Positions 16,075 to 24,892 of a DNA stretch of 64,000 nt are shown here, piece by piece. The translations under genes and the position numbers were made by a program. The DNA is taken from NCBI RefSeq assembly GCF_004358185.1, contig NZ_SMUV01000058.1:1-64000 (forward strand), read 5' to 3'. Position 1 is the first letter of the stretch, and each line of letters begins with the position of its first letter. Source of the stretch: Antarcticimicrobium luteum (lineage in GTDB: Bacteria > Pseudomonadota > Alphaproteobacteria > Rhodobacterales > Rhodobacteraceae). The notes beneath the pieces were generated by a model. That model ran no database searches. It saw only the letters and a list, made by a program, of their open reading frames with translations, and had not been told where the DNA came from.

Positions 16075-17703
16075 ATGACTGACGGGAAAAACTACACGTA
16101 CCAGTCGATTGCCCAGGCCATTCGGGATCACGGGATCGACACGATGTTCGGCCTCATGGGGGACGCGAACCTGTTCATGGTCGATCACTATGTCCGCGCC
16201 TGTGCGGGCACCTTCGTCCCGGTCGCGTTCGAGGGCAGTTCGGTCCTGATGGCGCTGGCCTATTCGCATGTCTCCGGCGGGGTGGGCGTGGCAACGGTCA
16301 CCCATGGCCCCGCCCTGACCAACTGCACCACCGCCCTGACCGAAGGGGTGCGGGGACATATCCCGATGGTCCTTCTGGCCGGCGACACGCCCGTCATGAC
16401 GCCGCAGAACCTGCAGAACATCGATCAGCGCGAACTGGTCAAGGTCACCGGCGCCGGGTTCGAGCAGATCCGCGCGCCGCAGACCGCCGCCTATGACATC
16501 GCCCACGCGTTTTACCGCGCCCGCGTCGAGAAGCGGCCCATCGTGGTGAACATGCCGTCGGATTTCATGTGGCAGGAGGTCGGGCATGAAAAGGTGGTGT
16601 TCCAGGCCTTTGACGCGCCGGCCTATGTGCCCGAGGGCGACGACCTCGACGCGGCCATCGGCATGATCGCCTCGGCGCGACGCCCGATCATCCTGGCCGG
16701 GGCCGGCGCGGCGGGGGCCCGCGACAAGCTGATCCGCCTGGCCGACAGGCTGGAGGCGCCGCTGGCGACCACGCTCAAGGCCAAGGGCCTGTTCAACGGG
16801 CATCCCTACAACATGGATATTTTCGGCACACTCAGCACGCCGGCGGCCTATGACGTCATCGCCAAGGCCGATTGCGTCGTCTGTTTCGGCACCAGCCTGC
16901 ATTACTTCACCACCGACAAGGGCGCGCTGATGAAGGGCAAGCGTGTCGTGCAGATCAACAACACCGTCCCGGAGGTCAGCAAGAACTATCACCCCGACGC
17001 GGCGCTGGTGGCCGATGCCGGCCTGACCGCCGACAATATCGTCTATTGGCTGGACGAGGCCGAGATTCCGCCCACCGCCTTTACCGGAGAGCTGGACATG
17101 AAGGCTCTGACGGCGCACCCGGCGGGACAGGCGGACAAGGCGGCCCCGGGATACGTGAATTTCGTCTATGCGCTCGACCGCCTCGAACAGGCGCTGCCCC
17201 GGGACCGGACCCTGACGACCGATGGCGGCCGTTTCATGACCGAGGTCTGGTGCCGCATTTCAGCGCCCGATCCCCGAAGCTTTATCGTCACCGCGAATTT
17301 CGGCTCGATCGGGCTCGGCCTGCCCGAGGCGATCGGGGCGAGCCTGGCGGTCCCCGGCCGGCCGGTGGTGCTGTTCACCGGCGACGGCGGCTTCATGATG
17401 GGCGGGCTGAACGAATTCAACACGGCCGTCCGCCTGAAACAGGATCTGATAGTCATCGTCTGCAACGATTCAGCCTATGGGGCCGAGCATATCCAGTTCC
17501 TGGACCGGAGAATGGACCCCGGCCTGTCCCAGTTCGACTGGCCGCGCTTCTCCGACGTGGCGACGGCGCTGGGGGGGCGGGGCATCCATGTGCAATCGAA
17601 CGCCGACCTCGAAACCGCGATCGAGGCGATCGAGACCCGCGACGGGCCGCTTCTGATCGAGCTGCGCCTCGATCCCAACGACGTTCCAAGAATGCGGCTG
17701 TGA
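16075..17703 (+). CDS. Thiamine-diphosphate-dependent enzyme (acetolactate-synthase/decarboxylase family)
   Basis: 542 residues with the three-domain layout of this superfamily. The cofactor-activating Glu is in FVPVAFEGSSVLMALAY. A middle domain follows with RRPIILAGAGA and VCFGTSLHYFTTDKG. The ThDP-binding motif GDGGFMMGGLNEFNTAVRLKQ is followed by VIVCNDSAYG. The metal-binding Asp-Gly-Gly start and NDSAYG end are intact, so it should be active. The substrate cannot be read from sequence; acetolactate synthase, benzoylformate decarboxylase and sulfo-sugar lyases all share this plan. There is no small regulatory subunit gene nearby. It is convergent with the next transporter operon and stands alone. 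Confidence 0.85.
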   Translation: MTDGKNYTYQSIAQAIRDHGIDTMFGLMGDANLFMVDHYVRACAGTFVPVAFEGSSVLMALAYSHVSGGVGVATVTHGPALTNCTTALTEGVRGHIPMVLLAGDTPVMTPQNLQNIDQRELVKVTGAGFEQIRAPQTAAYDIAHAFYRARVEKRPIVVNMPSDFMWQEVGHEKVVFQAFDAPAYVPEGDDLDAAIGMIASARRPIILAGAGAAGARDKLIRLADRLEAPLATTLKAKGLFNGHPYNMDIFGTLSTPAAYDVIAKADCVVCFGTSLHYFTTDKGALMKGKRVVQINNTVPEVSKNYHPDAALVADAGLTADNIVYWLDEAEIPPTAFTGELDMKALTAHPAGQADKAAPGYVNFVYALDRLEQALPRDRTLTTDGGRFMTEVWCRISAPDPRSFIVTANFGSIGLGLPEAIGASLAVPGRPVVLFTGDGGFMMGGLNEFNTAVRLKQDLIVIVCNDSAYGAEHIQFLDRRMDPGLSQFDWPRFSDVATALGGRGIHVQSNADLETAIEAIETRDGPLLIELRLDPNDVPRMRL

Positions 17704-17765
17704 CGGCCGATTGACGGGCCGGGCGGCGGCAGAGGCGTTGTCTGCGCCCTTGCCGGTTGGCTCGA

Positions 17766-18575
17766 TCACTTGATGCCCGCGCGCATGAAGCTTTGCACGA
17801 ACTGGCGCTGGAACAGCAGAAAAGCGACCAGCAGCGGCCCCGAGGTCATCAGCGTGGCGGCGTTGATGACGGACCATTCGACGCCGGAATCGACCGCCGA
17901 AAACACGCTGAGCCCGACGGTCAGCGGCCGCGTCTCGACCGAGTTGGTCACGATCAGCGGCCACAGGAAGTTGTTCCAGTGGTGGCTGACGGACACCAGC
18001 CCGTAGGACAGGTAGACGGGTTTGGCCAGCGGCACATAGACCCGCCAGAGAATGGCGAGCGGCCCCGCCCCCTCGATCCGGGCGGCGTCGTCCAGCTCCT
18101 GCGGCACGGTCATGAAGGTCTGGCGGATCAGGAACACGCCGAAACCCGAGGCGACATAGGGCAACGCGATCCCGGCGATGGTATCGACCAGCCCCATCCG
18201 CCGCAGAAGACCGTAGTTCTCGACGATCAGGATGTCGGGCATCACCAGAAGCTGAAGCAGAACCAGGCTGAACAGGATGTCGCGGCCCGGAAACCGGTAG
18301 CGGGCAAACCCGTAGGCGGCCAATGTGCACAACACGAACTGGCAGATCACGATCACGGTGACCAGGACGAAGGTATTCAGGAAATAACGGGCGAAGGGCG
18401 CGGCCTGCCAGGCCTCGATGAAATTGGCCAGGGTCAGCGGCGCGGTGAGGACAAAGCGCGCCTCGTATTCAGACGGATGCACCGCCGTCCACACCGCGTA
18501 GATCAGCGGCAGCACCCAGAGCGCCGCCAGCATAGCGGCCCCCAGGATCGTCAGCGCGCGGTCGTAGCCGGTCAT
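17766..18575 (-). CDS. ABC transporter permease, UgpE/MalG-like
   Basis: 269 residues with six hydrophobic segments, carbohydrate CUT1-type permease. The EAA loop reads QELDDAARIEGAGPLAILWRVYVPLAKP. It is the last gene of a five-gene operon and overlaps the preceding permease by ATGA. It forms the second half of the inner-membrane channel. The group imports sugars, polyols or glycerol-3-phosphate. Confidence 0.92.
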   Translation of the reverse strand: MTGYDRALTILGAAMLAALWVLPLIYAVWTAVHPSEYEARFVLTAPLTLANFIEAWQAAPFARYFLNTFVLVTVIVICQFVLCTLAAYGFARYRFPGRDILFSLVLLQLLVMPDILIVENYGLLRRMGLVDTIAGIALPYVASGFGVFLIRQTFMTVPQELDDAARIEGAGPLAILWRVYVPLAKPVYLSYGLVSVSHHWNNFLWPLIVTNSVETRPLTVGLSVFSAVDSGVEWSVINAATLMTSGPLLVAFLLFQRQFVQSFMRAGIK

Positions 18576-19444
18576 TTGTAATGCACCCTGCGGTCAAAGA
18601 GAAAGAACTGCCCGATCGCCAGCAGGCACAGCAGCGCCAGCATGGCCACGGTCAGCGTCGCGCCATAGGCGGTGTCCCAGAACCGGAACGAGGTTTCGTA
18701 GATGTAGTAGAGCAGCAGCGACGAGGCGTTGTCCGGCCCGCCGGCGGTCAGGATGAAGATGTGATCGACCAGCCGGAACGAATTGATCACCGCGTTGATC
18801 GACACGAACAGCGTCGTCGGCATCATCAGCGGAAAGGTGATGCGGCGAAAGATCGTCCAGCCGCCCGCCCCCTCGATCCGCGCGGCCTCGGCCAGTTGCG
18901 GCGGGATCGCCTGCAGCGCCGCGAGGTAGAAGATCATGAAGAACCCCGCCTCCTTCCAGACCGACACCACGACGATCGCCGCCAGGGCGGTGTCCGGATT
19001 GCCCAGCAGGTTGGTCTGCCCATGGTCGAAGGCGCCGAGGATCTGGTCGACCAGGCCGAAACCGGGCGTGTAGAAGAACAGCCATATGTTGGCCACCGCG
19101 ATCAGCGGCAGCACCGTCGGCGTGAAATAGGCCATGCGCACCAGGCTGCGGCCCAGAAACTGCCGGTTGACGAACAGCGCCATGGCGATGGCCAGCGCGA
19201 TCGAGGTGGGGATGGTGCCCAGCGCGAACCACAGGTTGTTGCTCAGCACCTTCCAGAACACCGGATCGTTGATCAGCCGCTCATAATTGTCGAGCCCGAC
19301 AAAGACCGATGGACGTCGCCCGCGCGCGGTCGAGAAAAAGCTGTTCCAGACCGTGACTACCGCCGGGATATGGGTGAACAGGAAAATAAAGGTCAGCGCC
19401 GGCATCAGCAGCAGCCAGCCATGCACCCATTGTCGCGTCAGCAT
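18572..19444 (-). CDS. ABC transporter permease, UgpA/MalF-like
   Basis: 290 residues from the ATG at 19444 (MLTRQWVHGW). A longer frame upstream is low-complexity readthrough of the binding-protein region and is rejected. The EAA loop is QLAEAARIEGAGGWTIFRRITFPLMMP. About six membrane segments are visible, starting with WLLLMPALTFIFLFTHIPAVVTVW. It pairs with the downstream UgpE-like protein. The gene lies 64 bp after the binding-protein stop. Confidence 0.92.
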   Translation of the reverse strand: MLTRQWVHGWLLLMPALTFIFLFTHIPAVVTVWNSFFSTARGRRPSVFVGLDNYERLINDPVFWKVLSNNLWFALGTIPTSIALAIAMALFVNRQFLGRSLVRMAYFTPTVLPLIAVANIWLFFYTPGFGLVDQILGAFDHGQTNLLGNPDTALAAIVVVSVWKEAGFFMIFYLAALQAIPPQLAEAARIEGAGGWTIFRRITFPLMMPTTLFVSINAVINSFRLVDHIFILTAGGPDNASSLLLYYIYETSFRFWDTAYGATLTVAMLALLCLLAIGQFFLFDRRVHYK

Positions 19445-19508
19445 CCTTGCCTCCGGATCGCGGAATGAGGCGGGCCCGGGTCTCGGGCCCGCCCCGGTTT
19501 CGGGGCCG

Positions 19509-20798
19509 TTAGCGGTAGGCCGCCAGGATCGCGTCGGCCTGCGCCTGCGCCTCTGCCAGCGCGGTCGCGGCATCCTTCTGGCCGGTGATGGCGGCGGCGA
19601 GCGCGTCATTGAAGATCTGCGTGATGCGCTGGTTCTGATAGGTCGACAGTTCGGCCACCGCATGATCCAGCTGGTCGCGGGCGACCAGAACATAGGGGAA
19701 GTCGGCGGCATAGGCCTTCATCGTTTCGGTGTCCCAGGTGGCCGGGCGCGGCGCGACGTAGCCGGTGGCCATGGTCCATTTGGCCGATTGCTCCGGCCCG
19801 GTGATCCACTTGATGAAATCGACGGCCTCGGCCAGCTGCTCTTCGGACGAGCCGTCGAACAGGTAGAAGTTGCCGCCGCCGGTGGGCGCGCCGCGGCGTT
19901 TGTTGGCCGGCAGCATGGCGACGCCGAAGTCAAAGGGCGCATTGGCGCGCACGTTGGTCAGGTTGCCGGTGGTGGTCCACATCATCGCGGCCTGACCTTC
20001 GAAAAAGGCCTTGGGCGTGGCGCCCCATTCAACGATGCCGGGCTCCATGATCTCATGCCTGGTCGACAGATCGACGAGATATTGCAGCGCCTCGACGACC
20101 CTGGGGTCGTCGAAATTGGTCTCGTTGCCGTCGGCATTGGCCAGAATCGCGTCGTTCTGCGTGGTCAGCCCCTGGAACAGCCAATAGGGAAAGCCCGAGG
20201 TCGGAATGCGCACGCCCCACTGGGTGACATTGCCGTTGGCGTCGCGCCTGGTCAGGGTCTTGCCCATTTCGACCATCTCGTCCCAGGTCGCCGGCGGGGT
20301 CTCCGGGTCGAGGCCGGCCGCGGCAAAGGCCGCCTTGTTCCAGTAGAGCACCGGGGTGGAGCGCTGGAACGGGATGCCGTAGGTCTTGCCGCCGGTCTGG
20401 CTGTTTTCCATGAAGGCCGGATAGAAGCTGTTCAGCCAGGCCTTGTCCTCTTCGGTCTTGATGAAATCGTCGAACGGCAGGATCAGCCCCTCGTCGATCA
20501 GGGTGAACATGTCGACCGACAGCGCCACCGAAAGCTGCGGGGCGTTGCCGCCGCGGGCGGCGGTGATCACCTTGGTGATGGTGTCCTGGTAAGAGCCGGC
20601 ATAAACCGCGTCGATCTTCACATCGGGGTTCAGCTGCATGTATTCGTCGGTCAGCGCCTGGATGGTTTCGGCCGCACCGCCGCCGACGGCGACCGGAAAG
20701 TAGAACTGAAGGTCAACGGCGCGGGCCGGTGCCGCGGCGCTGATGGCGAGGGCTGCCGCGGCGGCCGCGCCCTTGAGAAGGTTGGCGAGCATGGTCAT
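19509..20798 (-). CDS. Extracellular solute-binding protein, UgpB-like
   Basis: 429 residues with a Sec signal peptide (MTMLANLLKGAAAAAALAIS, cleavage after APARA) and mature start VDLQFYFPVAVGG. The sequence is family 1 solute-binding. PVAVGGGAAETIQAL with YMQLNPDVKIDAVYAGSYQDT and PFQRSTPVLYWNK strongly recall glycerol-3-phosphate binding protein UgpB. A sugar ligand is still possible. It overlaps the ATPase gene by ATGA. Here the binding-protein gene follows the ATPase gene rather than leading the operon. Confidence 0.88.
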   Translation of the reverse strand: MTMLANLLKGAAAAAALAISAAAPARAVDLQFYFPVAVGGGAAETIQALTDEYMQLNPDVKIDAVYAGSYQDTITKVITAARGGNAPQLSVALSVDMFTLIDEGLILPFDDFIKTEEDKAWLNSFYPAFMENSQTGGKTYGIPFQRSTPVLYWNKAAFAAAGLDPETPPATWDEMVEMGKTLTRRDANGNVTQWGVRIPTSGFPYWLFQGLTTQNDAILANADGNETNFDDPRVVEALQYLVDLSTRHEIMEPGIVEWGATPKAFFEGQAAMMWTTTGNLTNVRANAPFDFGVAMLPANKRRGAPTGGGNFYLFDGSSEEQLAEAVDFIKWITGPEQSAKWTMATGYVAPRPATWDTETMKAYAADFPYVLVARDQLDHAVAELSTYQNQRITQIFNDALAAAITGQKDAATALAEAQAQADAILAAYR

Positions 20799-21934
20799 TG
20801 GTCCCTGTGGTTGAGGAAAGGCGCAGAGGCGCCCGGTTCGGCCCCGGGGATCCCCGATAGGGCCATCAGCGAGGCGAGGCCGGTCAGCTGGACACGCGTC
20901 CCCGACCCCGCATCGAAGAGGTGCAGGTCATCCGCCGCCAGCGCGATCGGCAGCACGGTCCCGGCGGCGGGCGCGTAGTGGCCCGGCGCCCGCAGAACCA
21001 CCGGCGCGCCACCGATCCGGCCCTGGACCAGCGCGTCGGCGCCCAGGTATTCGGCTTCGGTCGTCACCATGCTCAGCGAACTGGCCTGCGTCACGCGCAT
21101 CGCCTCCGGTCGCATGCCGATCATCAGCGGGTGGCCGATGGCCGCCTCCAGCCGCCCGCCGAGCCCGCCCAGCGCCGCGGCGGGCACCAGGTTCATCGGC
21201 GGCGTGCCGATGAAGCGGGCCGAGAAGGTGGTGGCGGGGCGTTCATAAAGCGCCTCGGGCGTGTCGGCCTGCTCGACCCGGCCCTCGTTCATCAGCACGA
21301 CCTGATCGGCCATGGTGATCGCCTCGACCTGATCGTGGGTGACATAGAGCATGGTAAAACCCAGCTCGCGCTGCAGCGCGCGCAGCTCGGTCCGCATCGT
21401 CTGGCGAAGCTTGGCGTCGAGATTGGACAGCGGCTCGTCCATCAGGCAGATCGAACGTTGGGAGATCACCGCGCGGCCCAGGGCGACGCGCTGCTGCTGC
21501 CCGCCGGACAGCGCCGCGGGCTTGCGGTCGAGGTAGGGCGTCAGCCCCAGCAGTTCGGCGACACGGTGCAGCCGCTCTTGCCGCCTGGCCCGACGCACGC
21601 CGCGGGTCTTCAGGCCGAAGACGATATTCTCGGCCACGCTCAGATGCGGGAACAGCGCGTAGGACTGGAACACCATCGACAGGTCGCGCTTGTCCGCCGG
21701 CCTGCGCGACACGTCTTCCCCGCCGATCAGCACGCGGCCCTCGGTGGCCGCGTCGAGCCCCGCGACGATGCGCAGCAGCGTGGACTTGCCACAGCCCGAT
21801 GGCCCGAGCAGCGCGGTGAAACTACCGGCCGGCACCGTGACATCGACCCGGTCTAGGGCGCGCGTCCCGGTCCAGTCCCTGACGATCCGCTCCAGCCGGA
21901 TGGAGCGCCCGCGCCGGTCCGCCGCCCGCGTCAT
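20795..21934 (-). CDS. ABC transporter ATP-binding protein, UgpC/MalK-like
   Basis: 379 residues. Walker A is GPSGCGKST, Q-loop VFQSYALFPHL, signature LSGGQQQRVALGRA, Walker B ICLMDEP and H-loop VTHDQVEA, followed by a C-terminal MalK-type regulatory domain with IGMRPEAM. It powers the importer encoded downstream. Its start overlaps the regulator gene's stop by ATGA, so regulator and transporter are translated as one unit. Confidence 0.92.
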   Translation of the reverse strand: MTRAADRRGRSIRLERIVRDWTGTRALDRVDVTVPAGSFTALLGPSGCGKSTLLRIVAGLDAATEGRVLIGGEDVSRRPADKRDLSMVFQSYALFPHLSVAENIVFGLKTRGVRRARRQERLHRVAELLGLTPYLDRKPAALSGGQQQRVALGRAVISQRSICLMDEPLSNLDAKLRQTMRTELRALQRELGFTMLYVTHDQVEAITMADQVVLMNEGRVEQADTPEALYERPATTFSARFIGTPPMNLVPAAALGGLGGRLEAAIGHPLMIGMRPEAMRVTQASSLSMVTTEAEYLGADALVQGRIGGAPVVLRAPGHYAPAAGTVLPIALAADDLHLFDAGSGTRVQLTGLASLMALSGIPGAEPGASAPFLNHRDQ

Positions 21935-22713
21935 GGCCGCGGGCCCGCGATTTTGATGGTGACCCCCTCTCGCGCCAGCTGCGCCGCGACGACCGCGGGC
22001 AGCGGCTGATCGCAGATCACCTCGTCGACCTCGGTGATCTGGCCGCCGCGCACATGGGCGACGCGCCCGAACTTGGTCCGGTCCAGCAGCAGGACCGAGC
22101 GCCGGCAGTTGCGCAGGATCGCCAGACGCGCCGCCACCTCCTCCTCGGTGAAATCCAGAAGGGTGCCGTCCTCGGCGACCCCGGCCACGCCGAACACGCC
22201 GAAATCGACCCGATAGCGGCCGAAAAACGCCTCGACCTGCGGCCCCAGAACATCACGGTCGCCCGCGCGCACGGCGCCGCCGGGCACCTGCACCGTCCAG
22301 CCCTCGCGGTCGCAGGCGAAGATCGCGATGTTGAGGTTGTTGGTGACGATGGTGAGGTCGGTCTGCCCCTGCAGGCTGTGGATGGCGAACTCCGGTGTGG
22401 TGCCGATGGAGACCGCAAGAGAGGCCGCCGAGGGCACACGGCCCGAAAAGGCAGCGCCAATGGCGCGCTTGGCGGTTTCGTTCAACATCCGCCGCGCGTT
22501 GTACAGAATGTTGCCCGCCTGCGGCAGCGCGACGCCGCCGTGCAACCGGCGCAGCGCCCCGGCGGCGCAAAGCGCGTTGGCATCGCGGCGGATGGTCTGG
22601 GTCGAGACGCTATGGGCCTGCGCCAGCGCGTCTATGGTGACATGCCCGGCGCCGCGTACGCGTGTGAGGATATCGCGCTGCCGTTCCGAGAACCGGCCAT
22701 CCCAATCGTTCAT
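21931..22713 (-). CDS. DeoR-family transcriptional regulator
   Basis: 260 residues from the ATG at 22713 (MNDWDGRFSERQRDIL). The DeoR helix-turn-helix reads VTIDALAQAHSVSTQTIRRDANALCAAGALRRLHGG. The sugar-phosphate-binding half has SIGTTPEF, VTNNLNIA, GVFGVAG, EEEVAARLAI and DRTKFGR, like GlpR. It should repress the transporter operon it leads until a phosphorylated sugar or glycerol-3-phosphate is present. That fits the UgpB-like binding protein. No catabolic enzyme is in the operon. Confidence 0.9.
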   Translation of the reverse strand: MNDWDGRFSERQRDILTRVRGAGHVTIDALAQAHSVSTQTIRRDANALCAAGALRRLHGGVALPQAGNILYNARRMLNETAKRAIGAAFSGRVPSAASLAVSIGTTPEFAIHSLQGQTDLTIVTNNLNIAIFACDREGWTVQVPGGAVRAGDRDVLGPQVEAFFGRYRVDFGVFGVAGVAEDGTLLDFTEEEVAARLAILRNCRRSVLLLDRTKFGRVAHVRGGQITEVDEVICDQPLPAVVAAQLAREGVTIKIAGPRP

Positions 22714-22858
22714 CCCCGTCGCACCCCGGCGTCTGTGTCGCATCCCGGGGTGTGGTCCCACTTTCATATGAAGCCTGGGCGGCATTCAGGTGAAAGATAT
22801 GTGAACCCTGCGCGCCGATCCGCACCGCCGCAAAACGGGGGCGCAGGTCAGCCGACGG

Positions 22859-24892
22859 TCAGCTCGCCGGCGGCGGTGTTTCCGGCGGCTGCGCCGTCTG
22901 GCCCGCCGCCCCCTCCGACAGCGGCAGCCGGACCTGGAAACAGGATCCCGCGCCCGGCGCGCTGGAAACGGAGATGTCGCCGCCGGCGCGCTGAATCAGG
23001 TCGCGGGTGATGGACAGGCCCAGCCCCGTGCCCTCGTTCCGCTTGGTCGAGAAGAAGGGATCGAAAATGCGCGCCTGAAGCTCGGCATCCATGCCGATGC
23101 CGGTGTCCCGCACCTCGATGGTCAGGGTGCCCTGCGCGGACCCGGTGCGCAGGCTCAGGGTGCCGCCCTCGGGCATGGCCTGGACGGCGTTGATCATCAG
23201 GTTGACCAGAACCTGCTGAAGCTCGGTCTCGTTCATCGCGATCTGGCCGCCGGCGGCAAGGTCCAGCTCCAGCTCGATCCCGGAATTGGTCAGGATATGC
23301 TGGACCAGCGGCACGGTGCTGCGCACGACCCGGTCGGGATCGAGGCCATCGCCGGTCTGCTCGAACTCCTCCGGACGGGAAAAGCGCAGCACCTTGGTCA
23401 CCAGAAGGCTGATCGCCTGGATCTGTTGCTGGATCAGCGTGAACTCGGTGCGCAGCGGTTCGGCGGCGGGGCCGAGATCGTCGTGGATCACATCGAGATT
23501 TCCCTGGATCACCGCCAGCGGATTGTTGATCTCATGCGCGACGCCGGCGGTAATCTCGCCCAGCGCGGCCAGCTTTTCCGACAGGATCAGCTGTTTCGAG
23601 GTCATTTCCAGCTGGCGGTTCGCCTCCTCCAGATCGCGGGTGCGACTGGCCACGCGCAACTCCAGCTCCTCGGCCCAGTCGCGCAGCTTGCGGTCGCGTT
23701 CCTGCAACTGATCGAGCAGACTGTCGAGATGCGCGGCGAGGCGCGAGATTTCGTCGTCCCGCCCCCCGATATTGGACCGCGCCCCGAGATCGCCCCGCTC
23801 GACCCGGCCGATGGCGCGGTTCATCCGCTCCAACGGCCTGAAAATACCGCGCGCAAAGATCAACAGGATCGGCACGCTCAGCACCATCACAAAGAGGAAA
23901 CTGGCCCCGGTCAGCAGATGCGTGCGCCGCTCGGCGGTCTTGAACGGCCGCTCCAGAAAGCCGACGTAAAGCATCCCGATGCGTTTGTCGAAACTGTCGG
24001 TGATCGGCTCGTAGGCCGAAATGTACCAGTCGTTGACGACAAAGGCGCGGGCGAGCCAGACCAGCCCTTCGTTCAGCACCTTGCGGCGCACCTCGGCCGA
24101 GACGCGGGTGCCGAGGGCGCGGACATTCTCGAACAACCGCACATTGGTGGAGACGCGCACATCTTCGAGAAACAGCGTCGCGGTGCCGAGGTTGCCACCG
24201 GTCAGACTGCCCGCCGGGTAGACCAGCTCGTTGATCTCGTCGATGAAACCGAGGTTGCGGTTCAGCAGCAGCCCGCCCACCAGCGCGCCGCCGGGGGCGG
24301 GGGCCGCCGCGTGGATAACCATGCCGCGGGTCTCTTCGGTGCGGGCGGTGGGCGCCGCGGCGCGGGTCGGCACCAGCTCCAGCCGGGCGCGGGCGGCCAG
24401 TTCCGGCGACAGCGCCGCGAGCTGGGCGGCGTCGAAGACGTCGATCCCGGTCTTGCGGCGCCCGGCCAGCGCCACCCCGACAACCGGCCAGCCGCGCGGG
24501 TCCGCCAGGCGGTCGGCGCGGCCGGCGAGCACCGTATTTCCCCCGCCATCAACGAAATAGAGGAAATCGAGCCCCATTTTCAGCCGCTGCCCCTCAAGGA
24601 AATCGCTGAGGCTGGACTGATCGGAACTCAGCCGCTGGAAAACCGCCGACTGACCCAGCGCCGAGATGTCGGCGCCGCGCCGCTCCATCAACCCGGCCAG
24701 ATGCTGATGCGCCACGGTCAGCTCTCCGGCCACCTTGGCGATCAGCACCTCGTCGAACCGGTGGCTCCAGGTTCTGACCGAGGTGATCAGCAGCAGCGGC
24801 AGCAGGATCAGGACCGGAAGCAGCGCGATGGCCAGCAGCCGCGCGCGCACGGTATCGCGCAGCGCCACCGGGCGCGCGGCGCTGTCAGACAT
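22859..24892 (-). CDS. Membrane sensor histidine kinase with periplasmic sensor domain
   Basis: 677 residues from the ATG at 24892, overlapping the response-regulator gene by 8 bp. Order: first membrane helix (LLAIALLPVLILLPLLLITSV), a periplasmic domain of about 300 residues that looks like a double-Cache module, a second helix (LLTGASFLFVMVLSVPILLIFA) and HAMP (IFRPLERMNRAIGRVERGD). A coiled coil, the dimerisation H-box EITAGVAHEINNPLAVIQGN with the phospho-His, N-box NLMINAVQAM, and G-boxes DTGIGM and GTGLGLSI follow. It is last in the formate dehydrogenase operon. I infer that it senses a periplasmic ligand related to formate, but the ligand is not visible. Confidence 0.92.
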   Translation of the reverse strand: MSDSAARPVALRDTVRARLLAIALLPVLILLPLLLITSVRTWSHRFDEVLIAKVAGELTVAHQHLAGLMERRGADISALGQSAVFQRLSSDQSSLSDFLEGQRLKMGLDFLYFVDGGGNTVLAGRADRLADPRGWPVVGVALAGRRKTGIDVFDAAQLAALSPELAARARLELVPTRAAAPTARTEETRGMVIHAAAPAPGGALVGGLLLNRNLGFIDEINELVYPAGSLTGGNLGTATLFLEDVRVSTNVRLFENVRALGTRVSAEVRRKVLNEGLVWLARAFVVNDWYISAYEPITDSFDKRIGMLYVGFLERPFKTAERRTHLLTGASFLFVMVLSVPILLIFARGIFRPLERMNRAIGRVERGDLGARSNIGGRDDEISRLAAHLDSLLDQLQERDRKLRDWAEELELRVASRTRDLEEANRQLEMTSKQLILSEKLAALGEITAGVAHEINNPLAVIQGNLDVIHDDLGPAAEPLRTEFTLIQQQIQAISLLVTKVLRFSRPEEFEQTGDGLDPDRVVRSTVPLVQHILTNSGIELELDLAAGGQIAMNETELQQVLVNLMINAVQAMPEGGTLSLRTGSAQGTLTIEVRDTGIGMDAELQARIFDPFFSTKRNEGTGLGLSITRDLIQRAGGDISVSSAPGAGSCFQVRLPLSEGAAGQTAQPPETPPPAS

